Assembly: GCA_947462335.1 (NCBI GenBank)
Contig: OX381707.1
Location: 86,921,606 to 86,985,605 of the forward strand
Length of the DNA: 64,000 nucleotides
Direction of reading: 5' to 3'
From: Harmothoe impar
Taxonomy: Eukaryota; Annelida; Polychaeta; Phyllodocida; Polynoidae
Numbering within the stretch: position 1 is the first letter of the stretch; every line of letters starts with the position of its first letter. Positions 53,160-64,000 of the stretch are shown here, one piece after another. The notes below the pieces were generated by a model, which saw nothing but the letters and a program-made list of their open reading frames with translations, was not told the DNA's origin and did not search any database. The position numbers were made by a program, and so were the translations under genes.

Positions 53160-53370
53160 GTGTAGTTACACAGTAGAATCTACGGTAGATATACAGTAGA
53201 ATCTACTTCAGAATGGATTTACAGTAGAATCTACTGTAGATATACAGTAGATTCTACTTCAGAATGGATTTACAGTAGAATCTACTGTAGATTTACATTA
53301 GATTACAGTAGATTCTACTGTTTACCTACAATAAACTGTACACCTACAGTAGAATCTACTGTACCCCTAA
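53160..53370. repeat. Palindromic satellite of ACAGTAGATTCTACTGT units
   Basis: About ten alternating forms of TACAGTAGAATCTACTGTAG. Each unit is nearly its own complement. It lies directly after the preceding element, in the probable 3' UTR. Confidence 0.85.
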
Positions 53371-54668
53371 AGAAATGGTAACCAACTTTTTACGGTGTGG
53401 GCCCAAACACTTGGTGTCTGAGCCTGATCATGCAATGTTCTAATGAAGTGGTCATTTATTGAACAACATAGTATCTTGGGACCAAATAGATTTTCGAAAA
53501 TATTTCACACCTTTTTAAAGGTTAAATGTGATTACTGTAACTGCTGATGATACATAAGGTTAAAGCCAGTCAGTTTGCAATTAGAAAAAATGAAGGATCA
53601 TTGATTTTAAAAAATTCTAATTTAGCACTTGGCTGCAGTGCAAAACCTTGAATAGTTTCTCGCTGAGTTTTGAAATGATATAAAACATTCCCATGGAGGA
53701 ATAATGAAAAGTCTTATTTAAGCAAATCTTATTTAAGCAAGAAAGCAAATCTAGTATCTACTTCAGGATCTTAGAATAACATATTGCTTTCTTTCTAACA
53801 AATATGTAGGAGCTTGAATTTATATTAGACTGTTCCATTAAATATATAATGTGATGATCTAATTTTATCTTTATAAGTGAAAATACCAGCATTGTATTAG
53901 ATGATAAACATCTTATATGTTGAGAGAAGATTGATTTACAGCATTGGTATATTATTGTTTATCTTGATAAGAAAAACGTTGCATGAAATTTCTATTGCAT
54001 TTTCAAACAGGAGGTACTTAAATTCTTGATATATTTTATATTAGGCCCTATGTATGCAATTAGACTTCCCTGTGTAATAAGCTTTCCTATTTACAGGTTT
54101 CTCATTTTAGTGATTGTATCAGATACATTTTGGGCAGAACTATTTTGTGTATATTTGTAGGCCGGATAAACGCAAGTGACAATTGTATTTCTATTAAGTT
54201 GTGCATTCACCGCTTTATGCATAACATCTCTCAGCTGTTACAGACACGTAGATGAAACAATTATTTCATAAGATTAGTATGGACAGAAAAAAGATAAAAC
54301 TTTCCTTATATCTAAAATCTAGTTTATATGTGCATATATAAAACTTTATTGGTTGTGGGTTTTCAGTATGTAAGTTACAACTCACATCAAGTATTATTAT
54401 CAATAGCAGGCTTTGGACTTTTGTACAATGAATTTATCTAAATCTTTACATATAATTTTGCATTTCATATTTTGAATTTGGATAACAAATTGATGAATTT
54501 ATGCTGAATTTATTGAATTATACCAATAAAACTCCCATATGTAACCGTAAGATGTAAATCATTATTTGATCTGAATAAAAACATACTAACAGGTATTCTG
54601 TCTTTCCTTCTTTCTTTTAAAATAGAGAACCTTAAATGTGCTTTATCACTATGTGCATGAATACATTG
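53371..54668 (+). other. Probable 3' UTR / downstream flank of the oxidase gene
   Basis: AT-rich, no coding. Possible polyadenylation signals AATAAA occur at about 53330, 54527 and 54573; which is used cannot be told. Confidence 0.35.
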
Positions 54669-54892
54669 CTGTGTCTTATAAGATTAATACAATTGAAATG
54701 TCTTTGATCGGGTGTAAAAGGTTAATGGATATTTTAACGTTATATGATACAAACTTCCTAGCATTTCTGTGTACATAGCCCCCCTTTCAGCCCTCTTGCA
54801 ACTTGCTCGTCATAGACTACACTCGGTCAAAGACTACACCTGGTCAAAGACATTTCAATTGTATTAATCTCACAAGACACAGCTACTTGCAA
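54669..54892. mobile_element. GTCAAAGAC foldback family, short copy
   Basis: CTGTGTCTTATAAGATTAAT, ACAATTGAAATGTCTTTGA at the left and TCAAAGACATTTCAATTGT, ATTAATCTCACAAGACACAG at the right form ~40-bp inverted ends. TCGGTCAAAGACTACACC repeats lie inside. Same design as 33348-33894, with different outer sequence. Confidence 0.85.
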
Positions 54893-55736
54893 CCTGGCTT
54901 AGTTACTCCTTAGAAATCTTCTTTTTGTCCCCTTTCTTTTTGTGGAAAAACACCTCCCTCCCTCTGTCTGTAGAGAGTTAGACAGTTGTCTGGTTGAAAA
55001 AATGTACCCACTACTTAATTTGCTACTGCCAAAAAGACCAAATGATTTAGCCATGATGCAGGGCTGGCAAGTTCATCTCTGGTGTTGTATTGGTGCATGA
55101 TGAGAACAAATATGTTGCTTCTACACAACATACCATCCTTAAAGGATTGATTTTATAATTCAGTTCAATTTGAATGATTTACATTCGCTATATCATTAGA
55201 TACAGCAAGCCTGTCTGACATTTTTATCATATGTTTTGAATATAATTGTGCTTTGAATAGATTCCAAAAGGTCATAGACCACATCACGTTTATTGCCCTT
55301 GACAAATTGAAGTTTATTGACTGATTACGCTCCCCTCGTCTGCACCGAATATATGCAGTCCCTGCTTTTGTCATTTCCCGCTATTTCTTTCTGATTAATG
55401 AAATCTCGTCCCAGTCATAACATTCATATCAAACAGATGGGAAACAAATCATTTATCACTCATACCACATCACAGCCTCACCCCCTGCCCAGAGATATAT
55501 GAGCTGCAGCCCAATATATATCATACGGCAGGTATATAGTGCTATAAAACCGGATATATGTACATTTTATCGCCCAGTCCCAATCATAGCTCACATACAC
55601 AACTGGACTACATATGAGCTGCAGTGGTAGAATAGTGGGTCAGTAAGTAGGTCAGAGTTCAAAGTTCAACTAGAGGTAGAGCACAGTGCACCTACTGTCA
55701 GTCTGCCTAGTACCTGGCAAGATGTGAGAGCTACAT
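54893..55736. other. Non-coding stretch with a GCATCATG-family fragment
   Basis: The fragment is at 55045-55150 (GGTGCATGATGAGAACAAA; ATCCTTAAAGGATTGA). No gene is seen. Confidence 0.4.
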
Positions 55737-55972
55737 GTGTGAGGAACACATTTTCTCCAAAAATGATGTTTCTTGGAGACACCGGGACTCAAACCTGGGA
55801 CCTCCCACTCCACTCCAAAGCGGGTGCTCCACCACTGAGCTACATCCCCTTTCACATCAGATAGACCATGTCTCACAGTACTTGATTGGTATGATTCAGA
55901 GAGGAGCAGAATTACCCGAGTGATACCCCCTTGCAGGTTTACCACCGAGGCATGGGGAATCCAACCCCTACA
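55737..55972 (-). mobile_element. tRNA-derived SINE, best-preserved copy
   Basis: On the minus strand, GGGGATGTAGCTCAGTGGTG (acceptor stem and A box like tRNA-Ala), then GGTTTGAGTCCCGGTGTCTC (B box and acceptor 3' side); the acceptor stem still pairs with wobbles. The second segment (GAATCATACCAATCA, GGTATCACTCGGGTAATTCT) is common to all three copies and lies on the 5' side of the tRNA-like part. Confidence 0.82.
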
Positions 55973-58900
55973 CATGTATAGCTCTCCTCCAAGTCAGGCC
56001 GGGAAATGATCCTTGAAACCAGTATATACACAGAGAGCCACATGGGGTTTACACAGAGCAGCACATGTTATACTATACATCTATGTCCCTTCCACCGAAT
56101 CAAAAGCAAAACAGCAAAAACTATAATGATGTGGAAATGAACTGATATAGAGAGTGTAACAAAAACCAAACAGGCAGATCACTGTGACATTCAATCAGGG
56201 AACCTTACCTGCCATATCTTATAAGAAATGTTGATGTTGACAGTCCCGCCGAAATATCACCACTTCACAAAAACTAACACACACACACCTGACACTAAGG
56301 TAGGTGACGGATTGTGGAGAATGTAAAAAGGTCTGTGTTTAGCTGTGGACTTGGTGTAGGGTGAGCTGCTGTTATCAGTAGTTAAGATAAGACAGGGTGT
56401 ACTGGCTGTCATTCCTGGTTTATGTAGTGTCAAGGGGAATGGTCTGGGGACAAGTTATCAGAATTATGACCAATCCTAAACCTGTGAGAGCAACATGATG
56501 CTTCATATTCATTTGTTATCATGGTGCAGATACGCATTGCGAGGAAAAATTGAATTCAAAATTAGCCCTTATTAAACAGCAGTGGTTGGTTGGAGTTGGA
56601 CAGGCCATTTGCAGATTATCCACATATATCAAATCTCAAGACCTCTGAACAGTCGGGCAGTCAAATCTCCCAACCTCTGAAAAGTGGGGCAGTAGGCGCC
56701 AATTGCTATCTACCATCAAAGACTCAGTCACCCCTCACTGACACTGACACCCAGCCCTCTCACTACTCCCCTATTTTGCAGCAGAGCAGGTCATCAGAAG
56801 GCTGCTAGGCCGGATCTATATCTTTTGCAAAAATTTCACATACAAAGTAGATGCTTGGTCTCAAACCCAACTGCATGATTTGTAGTTAAAGATGGCTGTG
56901 TCCGTAGAGTCAGGTAAATAACATGGACAGGTGTTGCCGTCTCTTGCTGCGGAAACAGAAGTACTGCGCGCTGCCCCTGGTTACGGTGCGCGCTGCCCCT
57001 GGTTATAGCCGTGACACATGGCCCAGGGGGGACGGGCGGAATGCAGTGTGCATGGGGGTATGTAGCAGGAGGGAGGAGGGGGTGAACGGGGGTGTGGACT
57101 GGTCACACGTGCCCCTAGTTATAGGGACTTACCACTCAGGGAATGCAGGATGCATGGGGATATACAGACTGAGGCTGGAAAGGTGGGATTGGTGGGGATA
57201 TGCAGACTGGGGGTGGAGTAGTGGAGCAGGAGGGATGGGTAGGGGTGCACAGGGGTCACAGGGGTACCTAGCTATTGGACTCACAGCTCAGGCCAATTTA
57301 ATAAGGAATGTACTCCATGGCCATTTCATGAGTTTGTACTCATTACATGGTATTTACAAAGTAGTACCCACAGCCTACTCTGAATTATAATTAGCTCCAT
57401 ACTGTAGCCTACACAACTCTCATGTCATCCTTTACCTCCTCTTGTTGTTTCATGCCATATGACACTTTATGGGAAGGTAATGATGTAGGTAAAACCATAC
57501 AGCTATTACCTCTCACATAAAGGTGTAATAAACCAGTATAACCAGTTATTACCCAGGTACATAAAGAAGCTATAAAACTGTCTGACATCAGTAGAAAGGT
57601 TGTCTGCGTCAGGAGATTTGCGGTCACCATGTGCCGCTTTTTAGTCACGTATTACCGAGTAGCAGCTGAACAGTAAAAAGGTGCTCCTTGTTTGTCTGCC
57701 GCACGTACTGATGTTATAAGTTTGTACACTGATATTCTTAGGCTGACTATACGACCAATCTCCCAGTCACTAGTACCTAACCTAGTTAGTCATATTTTGG
57801 CTCCCTACCATCCAACCTAGGTAAGTTTTTATTGTCAGGTTGGTCAGTACTGACCAACCCACCTTAGTCTTTTAATTTCCGGGGGAGCCACTGAGTTGTC
57901 ATCATAGTATCTTACAGGTGGCCCCAACTAGTGGTATACAAATACAACACACCAATGATGAACATAGGTTAGCCACTACTGACTGACCTGTCATTTTTGA
58001 ATTTAACTTTGCCATTGTGACTTACGCACATATGACGAACCTAAAGGTCAGGAAGGCAAATTGGGGGCCTGAAAACTAGTTATTTTCTATCTAATTCTTT
58101 AATTATTATTTGCCTTCCTAACCTCTGGAATAGTCTGTACTGACTAACCCTTTCAACCGATGGATTTCCAGTGTACAGGACCAGCTCTACATGTGGGTGG
58201 TATTTATACATAGTGGCAAATAGCCAACACACGACTGGTTTTGCTGTACCTCTTTGATTCTTATTGAGAAAATTATACATCAGTTGTCTTAAAAGTCCCA
58301 CACATGTGCCGATTCCCTAATATTGACCAAATCACATTTTTTTGAGTATGATCAATAATGCACAGTGAAGACATTATAGATCTCGACCTTGGTGATTTAG
58401 ACTACCTGCACCAACTGCATCATAGTGGCTAGTAATGAACACTACACTATTAAGCCCTACATATAAGGTACATAGCAGACACCTAGCTTCGTTTGCTATG
58501 TGAAGAAGGGATCTGCTATAAGATTAACTAAAATACTATTGATATTACTCATTTTATGTGCACAAAATTGTTATTAATCGCATGTCCTGTATTAAGCTTT
58601 TGGGGAGCATAATTCAAGTTTTGGATGTTTCATTTGACACAATTCAAATACAGTTTACATTGGGTGGTTTCTCTGAAAATGCTTACATTTCTACATTAGA
58701 GGCAGGGATTCCCTTTCTAACCAGAAAATAGAAATTCATTTTCAAACATGAGGATTTTGTCCTTAGAATAGAGAGTATATCTCTGATGAGTACCCAACAG
58801 GTGTCCACCGGGCCCCTATAGTGCTACATCTAATATACTGGTACTAGAAAAAGGGAATAGGGGTCAAAGGGAGTTTTTCGGCCCCAGGGGATGTACTTCA

Positions 58901-59510
58901 CACTAAGGACTCAGTACAGAGTTGCTTAGTTTTCATCATACTAATGTATATCTGGCTCTACTTTTTACACAGAGTATCACGAAGAGAATGATTATACACA
59001 CTTTCAAAGAAAAGGAACATTACTGTGAAATCAAATATGAAATACAAAATTGAGGCAAATACTAAAGTTGACCCTTTTGCTTAAGAATGAATTCTGTAAG
59101 TGAGTGCAGGATGTTTTTTTCCTTGTATCATGCCCTGTGTATTACCTATGATGCTATTTTTTAATAGCATCTATTTCGTCCCTCTTTTGTTCTTCATATT
59201 GAGTACTATTGAGCCTACTATGATATGTAACAATTTAGATATACCATGTGGAGCTTTGTATTTCAAACGAGTCTGAAATAAATAATTATATTAAATTAAA
59301 AAGTAAAGACTAGATGTCTAATGACTAAATAACTGATGCTATATTCGTGTTGATTTTAATCATTAACTGCAATGCACAGATTATAGTTGTTTTTGTACTT
59401 ACCATTACTTTTGTATTTGTAATTAATCATTTGCCCTAATATAGTACCTTTACAAACGATTCTACTACTTGTATGATAGAGTTTCTCCCCAATACTTGCC
59501 TCATACTCTC
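55973..59510. other. Non-coding stretch, no gene recognised
   Basis: Contains a GC-richer patch (56920-57260) with a tandem GCGCGCTGCCCCTGGTTA pair and two copies of a GATATRCAGACTGRGG unit. Open frames here are short and show no splice-framed continuity. Confidence 0.4.
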
Positions 59511-59860
59511 CCCGGTATAACAACGTGGTATAGTTGCCAGGTGCACCACCAGGTGGTGTGCGGGGTGACTGCATGTAACCATGGTTACCTGCCACTGAGC
59601 GACCACCTGAGAAATACAAGATGGCGGCCGTCGTTTGAAGTATTTGTGTCCAAACGCTCGCCGACAGATGTCTCCCGTCGCCTTCCGGTTATATCCACAA
59701 CGAGGCTGGCTGCCACCTGGTGGAGTGGCCGGGAACTGAATACCTGTACACCCCACCAGGGTGGCTGGTACAGGCGGGGTGCAGGTCCAGGTCTCTTCAC
59801 AAAGGGGACGGTCCTGAGGGTGGTTTGGCATGAAGTGTATGAGTACAATTAGGTTGCAGG
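59511..59860. other. GC-rich island with overlapping open frames, possible exon(s)
   Basis: About 350 bp stand out by base composition. Both strands are open over most of it. On the minus strand an acceptor-like TTGTATTTCTCAG (near 59608) is followed by a frame encoding GNHGYMQSPRTPPGGAPGNY. CACCAGGTGG-type words occur in both orientations. It resembles no family I know; it may be exon, promoter-proximal DNA or a decayed repeat. Confidence 0.25.
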
Positions 59861-59883
59861 GCTCGCCTGGGTAGGAGCTCATA

Positions 59884-60016
59884 CTATGAAGGTACTTATT
59901 TTCACGGAAGAGTGAAAATCGGCAATTTCGCGGGTATTCATTCCATACTTAAGTATATAAAAATTTCGCGGATTTTTCACGATATATATACCCAGCCAAA
60001 TAAAGTACTTTCACAG
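59884..60016. mobile_element. TTTTCACGG-family MITE with TA flanks
   Basis: CTATGAAGGTACTTATTTT at the left and AATAAAGTACTTTCACAG at the right are inverted, with TA on both sides. GGTATTCATTCCATA and the inner CGCGGATTTTTCACG are family words. Confidence 0.75.
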
Positions 60017-62640
60017 TAATGAATCTGCTGGGAAAAAGATGAGCATGAACATTGCATGAACTTTCCAATTTAAGTAACTTCAAGCAAACTTTATAGTTGA
60101 TGTATGGCCTTCTTTAAGCAGCTTTAAGCATTTTTAATCTGATAACAAATTAAAGCTGCGTAGACCGATCACATAATTGCATTGTGTGACTTCTCAAGGC
60201 AGATAAGCACAAAGCATGGAACACTCTCCTTGTGTGTTACACAGCTGATACACACAAGGTTGCTTTCTAACAGCATTCACTTGTGGAACGAGCTCACACT
60301 TATTTGTTACACAAATGGCCCCCTCCTATCTAGTCCTTTCCCATCACCATGCAGCGATGGTTTAGCAGTAGAAGCACCCCTCCCCAGTCTGTGTGGGACT
60401 CTGTAGGAGTTAGTTATGTCTTACAGCAGGAGACAGAAGATGACAGGAGGAGGTAGGAGGGGTACAGGACAGTTGTACACAGCCCGATGATCACCCACGT
60501 CCTGTACCGCGTGGTGTATGAAGCACGCTGATGGGGTCCGCACCGTGACCACAACACGCCTCATTGGGTGACGGGCTGTTATTAGCAGCTACAGACGGTG
60601 ATTTGTGGGTCACTGGGGGACAGGGAGATGGCTGCTGGGTCTAGATGTACTTATAGGGACACCTGCAGGACAATGATTTTGAATTCATGTAATGTATGCA
60701 AAAAACACAACTAAAAAGATTATGGCTGCTGGGGCTAGGTGTACTTATAGGGAGATGAAAAGCCCCCTATGCCAAATGATTATCAACAATTTAATCTCAA
60801 AACTAATGCTCTTAGAAGCTATCTAAATATAGGCAGTTTTTATGTCTAGAACATACTAAAATAACTAGTTAACATTTTTCTCATACAAAGAATAAATAAT
60901 TTCCTGTGGTGGGAAATCAATGATTAATATACATTTTAAAAGACTTGCTAACACATGATATTTAGATTATATTATCATCAAGATGGTCATTAGCATTAGG
61001 GGATGGACTATTGGAGGGGAGAAGTTCAAAATACCTTTTTCCCTATTTAATTTTACATTTAGAATATCAGGAATTCATTGCTTGTCAAACATTTCCAAAA
61101 AGGAAATATTTTTTAACTCCTTCTTTTGTCTGAATACCTGTGCTATTCATCATGTTGGTTTAACAAGGCCCTGTACAAGTGAAGTACAAGCTGCCAAGGT
61201 AAGGAGTAGTGAGGGGACACTCTATCAGTTTGTATCCCTCACTAAGGATGCCGCGTACACAGCCAGCCGTCAGAGTAAACACCACTCAGACAAAGAAGGA
61301 CGGTTCTAACAACACCAAGCTGTGCTATGGGAAGGGGGCAGACAGGGCATCCAGATAACACAAAATGTTAACACCCCACTCTTTGTTGTACTTGTGTTCT
61401 ACATGTGTCTATAATAACTCCACCCTCACTTATACTATGGGGAACAGAGTGTGTAACAAATTAAGCTGGTGTCCTATGATAAAGGAAGAAGAGCTCATTA
61501 GGGGCGTTTAGACAGAGGCAGAGGCAGAGACTAAGACAGGAGGAAAGATAAAGAGAGAGGGGCAGAGACACCTCTATTTCAAAAAGGAGCAAAGAAGGAG
61601 AGACAGACAGACAGATACAGAGAGAGGAAAATTAAAGAGAGATAGACAGAAACACTTCTCAGAGCAAGGGCAAGGGCAAACAGTTACTAGGTTTCGTCTG
61701 GAGTCGAAAAAAAAAGTAGACCATGCCAGGTTCGAGTGTGTCACTATTGCAACTTACCCATAAAACCTTGTATCAGAGTTCAGTTTAGAACCAACAGACT
61801 TTTGTACAATATATTGGGTAATAAGATGATCAGTGCAGATGTACAGTCCACACATCACACACAGCCGTATAACATATAAAGTGAGTTACCAGCCTTCAGT
61901 CAGATGGCTCAGCTGCCAATGTGTGACGTCATCAAGGACACAGCTAATACAACTAAGATGGCTGACATGCATCAACCTGACGTCACTTCCGTTAACCTCC
62001 ATGTAATACACAACCACTCTCCAAGCAGAGTGCTAGTCCTGTAGTTCTGTCAGAACTCTACTAAAACTATGCCAGGAGAGTGTAGAGGTTGTTGACCATC
62101 AGTGCAGTCTAAACGGGGCCCTCAGTGATTGGTTGTGACGTCATCACTGTAGGACATTTAGTCATTGGTATTGTCCAGTGCCAAATTGTGTTGGGCCTTA
62201 CTTCAAGGTCTATGCTGCTTAGCTAGGGTGGTATTAGCAGACAGGATTGAACAATATATAGGTTTTGGTCATTAATGATTATGTACAAAATCAAAGAATT
62301 GATACCTAGTTTATGATTACTAAATGAATACTCTCTTTAATACAGACAATATCCGCTAGCCGGTTATACACCTATAAAAAATCAAAACAGGTACTCATGA
62401 TCTGCCAGGTACCAGCTAACCAATGTTGACTGCCTCATGTCCCCTTGAGCGTATTACTAAAGGGAGTTTGTGTTTCTTGAGTGGCTATAGCAGGATTTGC
62501 CAGAAAACCAAAATGGTTTTTTGTCTTACCTATGACTGTGTATGACTACAACAGCTTGCACAGTTGCATTCAGTGTATACTGACTGTACTAAAGACTATA
62601 AACCCCAGTATAGGGGACTGCTCTGACCAGTAGGTCAAGT
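60017..62640. other. Non-coding stretch with purine-rich segment
   Basis: 61500-61680 is a purine-rich, GACAGAGA-like degenerate simple repeat. No gene, RNA or clear mobile element is seen. Confidence 0.4.
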
Positions 62641-62653
62641 AGGGAGGATGTCT

Positions 62654-62752
62654 ATTCCAGGACCCTCTGTACTGGTCAGTCCCCCCTCCAGGACCCTCTG
62701 TACTGGTCAGTCCCCCCTCCGGGACCCTCTGTACTGGTCAGTCACCCCTCCA
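62654..62752. repeat. 32-bp minisatellite, three copies
   Basis: CCAGGACCCTCTGTACTGGT, then CAGTCCCCCCT, repeated three times with one or two substitutions. Confidence 0.9.
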
Positions 62753-63009
62753 GGACGAGCAGCTCAGGGAACTAGGCTACTGAGTATATTCAACTTCATG
62801 TAGGTATACTTATAGAGACCACCCCTCCACCCATGCCTGGACATGTTTACACCACTCATAGGTCATCCTTTTTTGTATGAAAGTATTCATAAGATAAGAT
62901 AAGATTTTTTTATTCAAACAATAATCACTTGGGATGGGTTACGCTGACCTAAAGACTCTAATTGGGTAGCAGTGCTTGTACACTGGACTTGCCCTTATTA
63001 TATGCAATA

Positions 63010-63216
63010 CTGTAAACGTATATATTTTCGCGCTGCACATATTTCCACGGATTCCGCAGATTTTAAAATCAGCGAAAATATGTACAGAGCGAAAATTTAT
63101 CCAGGGTAGACCATACTACTGCCAGCCCCAAAATGCGCGAATTTAAATACATGCGAAAACATATTTTTTAGCAAATGCGCGAAAATGTATACACGCGAAA
63201 ATATATACGTTTACAG
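63010..63216. mobile_element. CTGTAAACG-family MITE with TA target duplication
   Basis: CTGTAAACGTATATATTTTC at the left is the exact complement of GAAAATATATACGTTTACAG at the right, flanked by TA on each side. The inside is a series of GCGAAAAT / ATTTTCGC words. TA flanks point to a Tc1/mariner-like mobiliser; this is inference. Confidence 0.88.
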
Positions 63217-64000
63217 TAGCCATTAAAGTCAAGCAATGAGTGGCAGAGGATGTTAGAGGACGGCATCGTGGCCATGGTGCATCGAGTGGACTCTAGGATC
63301 CACATGATGCATGGGGAGTATATTTTACCATTATGCAGCCCTTATGAATTAGGTCAAGATTTTAGTCAGATTGACGTTAGGAACCTAGTACTTAGGACCC
63401 CCAACCCTCAATTAGAGCCAAGACACGAGGTTAAGTGTTAGATAGACTACGCCTTGACACGGTTCTTCCATATACCCACTACCCCACAGGGTCAAGACGA
63501 GGTGTTATACACCGACCAATGAACCCTGGCCAGCTGTAGTCTATCTATCATAACCCTCGGGTATGCGAAATAACCAAGGTGTGAATCATTTGTCTTAGCC
63601 GTCCACTGTGGGTTAAGCATGGAGGTCAGTTGCATGACGCATGAATAGCAGCATAATTACAGATGTACACCCCATGACTTTAACTCGAGAAATGTGCTGG
63701 CCATTCTTGGTAAAAAAGGCAACATTTTTAACCCCACCCCTATAAGAGGAGCCAAAACATGTTATGATCCCCCCGCCCCATCAGGAGGGTTTGGAATCTA
63801 TGTTACCCTCTCCCAACCCACCATCCCCTTTTGATAACAAATGACCCTACTCCATAGTTTTCTTGAAATATGGTTATTACCTATGGTAAAACACCAAGGT
63901 AAGGGGATCAGCCTGTGGCCCTGGTACAGGGATGTCAACCAGGGGGCTTATTCAGAACGACTGTAAAGTCATGAAAAGAACTTGTCAATTGTGACAATCT
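63217..64000. other. Non-coding end of window
   Basis: Contains a degraded copy of the GAGTGGTCATTT family at about 63710-63845 (CCCACCCCTATAAG, AACAAATGACCCTACTCC). No gene is seen. Confidence 0.4.

Noticed and set aside
55770..55850. Functional tRNA-Ala gene on the minus strand
   Set aside because: No proper anticodon arm, a mismatch in the T stem, and shared flanks with two other copies show a SINE.
56923..57390. 155-codon plus-strand frame
   Set aside because: GC- and G-rich tandem segments keep it open; no recognisable domain and strongly biased composition.
59436..59882. 148-codon minus-strand frame as a complete gene
   Set aside because: Competing frames are equally open on both strands and no start, splice partner or family match supports it; kept only as a low-confidence island.

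Overview
The window is animal nuclear DNA. The genes have many short exons with GT-AG introns, the sequence between them is AT-rich, and the repeats are of metazoan type: a Jockey/CR1-type LINE, a SINE derived from an Ala-like tRNA, many families of small terminal-inverted-repeat elements, and minisatellites. An IL-17-like cytokine gene argues against an insect. A marine invertebrate (mollusc, annelid or brachiopod grade, or an invertebrate deuterostome such as amphioxus) fits, but the sequence alone does not decide.

Layout. 0-2 kb: the 3' part of a LINE, with its reverse transcriptase cut by the left edge. 2-3.2 kb: a 32/33-bp minisatellite. 3.2-9.5 kb: dispersed repeats, no gene recognised. 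9.53-14.98 kb, minus strand: a seven-exon gene for a secreted, cysteine-rich IL-17-like protein of 320 residues. 15-30.3 kb: gene-poor DNA between two divergent genes, holding repeats and palindromes. 30.3-52.9 kb, plus strand: a fifteen-exon gene for an 832-residue FAD-dependent sugar-lactone oxidase (L-gulonolactone/D-arabinonolactone oxidase family) that carries an unusual 300-residue Gln/His-rich tail. 52.9-64 kb: probable 3' UTR, then repeats, with no convincing gene.

The most unusual thing is how the exons of both genes have been duplicated. At exons 1, 3, 5, 6 (both ends), 7 and 9 of the oxidase gene, and at exon 5 of the cytokine gene, the flanking intron holds extra copies of a piece that spans the exon/intron boundary: the edge of the exon plus adjoining intron, often with an intact splice site. 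The extreme case lies in front of oxidase exon 5. Eleven extra copies of the acceptor and the first ~55 coding bases, separated by (TA)n, precede the real exon, and they differ from one another almost only at synonymous positions. A 1.69-kb foldback DNA transposon with an 18-bp perfect terminal repeat and a CTG target duplication has jumped into one of the copies.

The two genes show no evident functional link; they are simply divergent neighbours 15 kb apart. All splice models come from reading frames and splice consensus and have not been checked against transcripts.
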